A stretch of DNA of 64,000 bases from Castanea sativa (taxonomy: Eukaryota; Streptophyta; Magnoliopsida; Fagales; Fagaceae): positions 3,130,001 through 3,194,000 of the forward strand of contig NC_134017.1 in assembly GCF_040712315.1 (NCBI RefSeq), given 5' to 3'. Below are positions 59,509 to 64,000 of the stretch, in pieces. The notes below the pieces were generated by a model. That model had not been told where the DNA came from. It did not search any database and saw nothing but the letters and a program-made list of their open reading frames with translations. The first letter of the stretch is position 1. Every line of letters begins with the position of its first letter. The position numbers were made by a program, and so were the translations under genes.

Positions 59509-62500
59509 ATGGAAACTCCTTCTTGGCCTTCACTCACTTTGGCATGGCTAGCAACCATAGCCCTCCTCCTCCTCTCCTACTATCTCCGCCGCCGCAAAGT
59601 TAACTTGCCGCCAGGCCCAAATCCTTGGCCCATCATCGGAAACCTCAACCTTATAGGCCCACTTCCCCACCGATCCATCCACGAACTCAGCCAAAAATAT
59701 GGGCCCATAATGCATCTCCGTTTCGGATCATTCCCGGTGGTCGTGGGCTCTTCCGTAGAAATGGCTAAGGCCTTTCTCAAAACCCATGATGTCACCTTTG
59801 CCTCAAGGCCCAAAATTGCTGCAGGTAAACACACAACCTATAACTATTCAGACATCACTTGGTCCCCTTACGGCCCATATTGGCGCCAGGCCCGTAGAAT
59901 GTGCCTAATGGAACTTTTTAGTGCAAAACGCTTAGAGTCCTTTGAGTACATACGTAAGGAGGAAATGAATGCTTGCCTTAGTGACTTGTACAAGTCCTCA
60001 AATGAGGTTGTTTTATTGAAACACAATCTCACAACCGTGAGTCTCAATGTAATCAGCCGGATGGTGCTCGGAAAGAAGTACACCGACGAGACGGTGGACT
60101 CGATTGTGAGCCCCGACGAGTTCAAGAAGATGTTGGATGAGTTGTTCTTGCTTAGTGGGGTGTTGAACATAGGGGACTCGATCCCTTGGATTGATTTCTT
60201 GGACTTGCAAGGCTATATTAAGAGAATGAAGGCTTTGAGCAAGAAGTTCGATAGGTTCTTGGAGCATGTATTGGATGAACATATTGAAAGGATGAAAGGA
60301 GTGGAAGATTATGTTGCAAAGGACATGGTGGATGTGCTTTTGCAATTTGCTGAGGACCCTAGTCTTGATGTTAAGCTTGAGAGACATGGGATCAAGGCAT
60401 TTACTCAGGTACGTACTACCATCAACTTGACCTTATCTTTTATTACGAGGTCAATTTTATTTTTATGAAAGTTTTACATCGTTGTTATAGTAATATTATT
60501 TGTATTTTTTAGAAATACGTACAAATAAAAAAATATGTGTAAAAATACGTGTGATATTGTTTAAAAATTAAAATAATATATTTAAACGTATGCACTCCGC
60601 CTTTACTTTTTAACTGGAAAATTTGAGAGAAACTTTAGAGTGATGAAGATATAATGTGGGGATGGATGGTGGATTACGTTATGGTAAATTAGGCACTGTT
60701 GTTGAATGTTGACGAATTATATAATGCTGCAAGAGTATAATAATAATAATAATGTCATTAACCCAGGAGGTTGGCTGAGTTGGTAGAGCTCTCAGTCTCA
60801 AAGTGCTTGTACTGGGCTCGACTGGGTGTGCTCCCTAGTTCGAGTCTTGCTACCTGCACTTTGAAAAGAATTTCCTGGGCCAGTGCTTTACCCCTTCGTA
60901 GGGCTCTCCCGGCACGAACAGTGATTAGTCTCTGGTTGAAAGCCTTGAGGATACACTGTGGGCAACCAAAAAAAAAAAATAATAATGTCATTTTCCATGT
61001 AATAGTTGAATCTTGATCCCATTAATTAAATTAGATTCTATGTGAGAAAAAAGACAAGAGTCGGTAAGTCATCATTATACCGTTGGAATATTTTATATTC
61101 TTTATTGAAAATTTACAGATATCGGCTGAAATATCTTTCTATGTTTTTATTATTTAATAATATATAAAAATAATTATATTTACGATATTTTTATAATAAT
61201 TTATAAGTAGTTGGTTGTTATTGGTTTTAAATTAAATTTATTACTGAAATTATTTTTTTGTCTTATTAATAACAACTCGAAATAACTTATCACTTAAAAT
61301 TTTTTTGTAAAAATATTATAGACATTGCATGTCTTAATACGTATTCTTAAAAAAAAAAAAAAAACAAAAAATAAAATAAAAGTTTGCTACCGTTAAAATT
61401 CCTTTGATTTCCTTTCATGAATCAAGACTATCCAACAAAAATGGGACCTATTTACTGAAAGTCCTCCCTTACAGAGTGGCTTGCTTCACCAGTCACCATC
61501 TTTAGCTTCTTTTTTTTTTTTTTTCGTTTTTGATGAGCAGTCACCATCTTTATCAGGAGCTGGTATATAGTGTACTCGACATATATGCCGGTACATCATA
61601 TAATTTTCGCTTTATCAGAGCAAGTTGTGAGTTACTGTACATTTTGTTTTATTTATAGTAATTAAAAACATTTTATTGTTTAATATTCACTGATTTACCC
61701 AAAAAAATATATATTTGTTTTGTGTTTTTTTTATTTTTATTTATGAGTTGGTTTGAGTGTACATACACCAGAACCGAGGTAGTTTTAGTTTTAGTTTTTT
61801 TTTTTTTTGTTGCTGAATGAGGTAGTTTTAGTTTGATTGTATATTCACAATTCCTTTGAGTGCTGTCATCTTCCTTCTGGGTCAATAGCAGCCACAGAAT
61901 TCAAAAAATGCCTTCTGTAGCTTCCACTAATTTTGGTGTACATCATTTCCTAGAAATTTCCCTTATAACTTTCTCAGAAAATCCTCTAATAAGACATTAT
62001 TAACTTTAACTAGTGGCATGATATCTTTGATCGAAATCTTGATTGATAGAGGCAACTTTGGCTCTTTTTTATTTATTTTTTATATTTAAATCTGACTACA
62101 CAAGCATACGAGTCGAAAAAAAAAAAATTTATTCGCTCTTATCTTATGAGGACATACTCGTTCCTCTCGTAATAAATGTGAGTCCCAATACTAGATTCAT
62201 AGTGGGCTCGCACCCCTAGCCAATTATATTAGTACAATATTAATACGGGTAACTGGAATTTATTTGGTACTAAATGAAACATGTCAACAAAAAATAACTA
62301 CCTTATAAATGAATGAAAAATATGTATTAATGAGTAGTTATTTTTATATGGGTGCGGCTTGTGTCCACAATTCAACGTGTCCAATAAAAATTTTCACTGG
62401 ACATAGGCTCTGCATTTTTTACACAAATATCTTTTATTTATTAGATTTTGATACGAATAACATGGTATTATTTGATACAAAATACTTTTTCGTACATGCA

Positions 62501-64000
62501 TTTAAATTCAATTATTTGTTTTTTTTGTCCTTCTAAGCAAATGACTCCAAAGGAAGGGAGAGCTAGTTGGTTGAGCTTGGATTTTTTGGGCTTATTTACT
62601 TATTTTATTTGCTTGAGTATAATTTTAAGAACTTTTTTTTAAAGATACAATTTTACCTTTTCCCAACTTGATTTTTTAAAGAAAAAGAAGATATATCAAA
62701 CCAATGTTTTTTGCTTGGAATGAAATATTTTCTTTAGTTTTACAATTTTACAATATTTTTTGCTTGGAAAGAAAAAAAAAAAAAAATCGACTAGGACCAT
62801 GGACTAGATTTCCCAAAGTGGGACATAATCTTTTTTTTTGGCTGAATTGGACATAATCCTTTTTTAGCTTTTACATTGACGTTATTGCTAATAAACTTTT
62901 CCTGATAAAAGATACACTCATACACATGAGAAGACTTAGCAGCTACCAAATTTGTCCATATCTCTTTTATGGTATCAACTTAGTGGATCACAAACCAAGA
63001 TGTGACCACACTTAGAACTTATGTGACAGAAGTAATCTCATTGATTCCCACTCAACCTACGTTTAATGTTTATCTTTACAATAATTCATCTAATTTTTTA
63101 ACTCGTTAAAAGTGATTGATCTCTATGTAAATAGTGGTAAATAAAAAGTTTCCACAAATCACCATTGATCACTTTAATATATTGTAAAATTTCGTATGTT
63201 CCTGAATTTATTCTTAGATAACAATAAATATAGACAATAAATAAAGATTAGTAGTAATTTTTTTACTAATAACGAACTCATAATTTAGTGTACAATAAGT
63301 GAGTTGAGTCCAATCATAGATGTGAATCATGTGATGAACTTGCAATAATTTAATTTTTCTCTTACGTATTGAATAATAAAGACTTGGCTAATTGGTCTAC
63401 AGGATTTAATAGCTGGTGGAACTGAGAGCTCAGCTGTGACAGTAGAATGGGCAATCTCTGAGATACTAAAGAAGCCAGTGGTTTTCAAGAAGGCAACAGA
63501 AGAGCTAGATAGGGTAATTGGAAGAGATAGATGGGTTGAAGAGAAAGACATTGTGAATTTACCATACATTGATGCAATTATTAAGGAAACAATGAGGTTG
63601 CACCCTGTGGCACCAATGTTAGTACCTCGTCTATCTCGCGAAGATTGCAACATTGCTGGTTATGACATTCTCAAAGGTACCAGGGTGCTTGTAAATGTAT
63701 GGACCATTGGAAGAGATCCAACAATATGGGACAAGCCAAATGAATTTTATCCTGAAAGATTCGTTGGGAGAGCAATAGATGTCAAAGGCCATGATTTTGA
63801 GCTACTGCCTTTTGGGGCTGGTAGAAGGATGTGCCCAGGTTATAGTCTTGGCCTGAAGGTGATTCAATCAAGTTTGTCTAATCTATTGCATGGATTTACA
63901 TGGAGTTTGCCAGAGAACATGAAGACTGAAGATTTGAACATGGAGGAAATATTTGGGCTCTCAACACCTAAGAAATTCCCACTTGAAGTTGTTGTGAAGC
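59509..64000 (+). CDS. Cytochrome P450, CYP71 clan (CYP92-like), 3' end cut by the window
   Basis: A membrane-anchored monooxygenase of the plant A-type P450 group. Exon 1 is 59509-60408 (300 aa); exon 2 starts at 63403 and runs past the window end; the intron 60409-63402 is GT-AG and phase 0, at the position typical of A-type P450s. Landmarks in order: N-terminal hydrophobic anchor (about residues 10-27) followed by basic RRRK, proline hinge LPPGPNPWP, C-helix WRQAR, I-helix AGGTES at 304-309, K-helix ETMR with Glu362 and Arg365, PERF at 417-420, and heme-binding FGAGRRMCPG with Cys444 as the iron ligand. About 499 residues are visible, so only some ten residues plus the stop should be missing. 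The overall wording resembles CYP92 members, but the family needs a tree; the substrate cannot be told from sequence. A TATA box sits 107-114 bp upstream of the ATG. Confidence 0.93.
60760..60977 (+). mobile_element. tRNA-derived SINE in the P450 intron, 15-bp target duplication
   Basis: The head resembles a tRNA gene: GGTTGGCTGAGTTGGTAGAG (box A) and AGTTCGAGTC (box B) about 50 bp further on, then an unrelated body and a short A-tail. AATAATAATGTCATT flanks it at 60745-60759 and 60978-60992. It lies in the same orientation as the P450 gene, about 350 bp inside the intron. It is a different family from 53243-53400. Confidence 0.92.
60993..63402. other. Remainder of the P450 intron
   Basis: No exon-like open frame. 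The sequence is AT-rich with poly-A/poly-T runs. The acceptor at 63401-63402 follows a pyrimidine-poor tract (TTGGTCTACAG), but the phase and protein continuity across it are exact. Confidence 0.7.

Noticed and set aside
59201..59551. A 116-residue open frame overlapping the P450 start
   Set aside because: It crosses the TATA box and leader in another frame; the P450 frame has clear domain evidence.
60760..60850. A tRNA gene in the P450 intron
   Set aside because: Box A and box B are present, but the acceptor stem does not pair, and an unrelated body, an A-tail and target duplications follow. It is a SINE.

Overview
This is nuclear DNA of a flowering plant, almost certainly a woody eudicot. 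It is AT-rich, its genes have GT-AG introns, one family encodes a plastid-type lipoxygenase, and plant-type LTR, LINE, SINE and MITE elements fill most of the rest. The repeat families look Fagales-like (oak/chestnut/walnut group), but that is an impression, not a demonstration.

Three protein genes are supported, all on the + strand. Two are complete eight-exon type-2 13-lipoxygenase (LOX2-like) genes, at 16735-21722 (921 aa) and 31944-37881 (918 aa). Exons 2-8 have identical lengths in the two genes, both keep every iron ligand, and neither has a frame break. The third is a CYP71-clan cytochrome P450 (CYP92-like) that starts at 59509. It has one phase-0 intron of about 3 kb and runs off the right edge a few codons before its expected stop.

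The lipoxygenases are part of a larger tandem segmental duplication. About 12 kb (roughly 10.1-22.1 kb) is repeated as about 14 kb (roughly 24.2-38.3 kb), including some 6-7 kb of upstream non-coding DNA. Transposons private to one copy (a MULE-type element in copy A; MITEs and a LINE fragment in copy B) show that the copies diverged after duplication, most strongly just upstream of the start codons.

The left 10 kb has no gene. It holds a five-unit tandem array of a ~603-bp repeat (3592-7190), one unit of which is split by a 651-bp solo LTR with a perfect 5-bp target duplication. The stretch from 38.3 to 47.3 kb is also gene-free. It contains a near-perfect 222-bp hairpin MITE inserted in a dead LINE, a second 222-bp MITE with 9-bp target duplications, a Stowaway-like remnant, microsatellites and local duplications. 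A decayed Ty3/gypsy retrotransposon (47356-52762, - strand; LTRs, tRNA-iMet primer site, polypurine tract and target duplication all readable) is followed by a tRNA-like SINE and a 5'-truncated but otherwise well-preserved LINE (53890-56527). A second, different tRNA-derived SINE lies in the P450 intron.

Functionally, LOX2-type enzymes start the plastid oxylipin (jasmonate and green-leaf-volatile) pathway, and many CYP71-clan P450s act in specialised metabolism. A joint role is only a guess. I found no CRISPR array, operon or convincing new molecular system. The most informative signals are the duplicated LOX locus with its promoter remodelling and the nested transposon histories.
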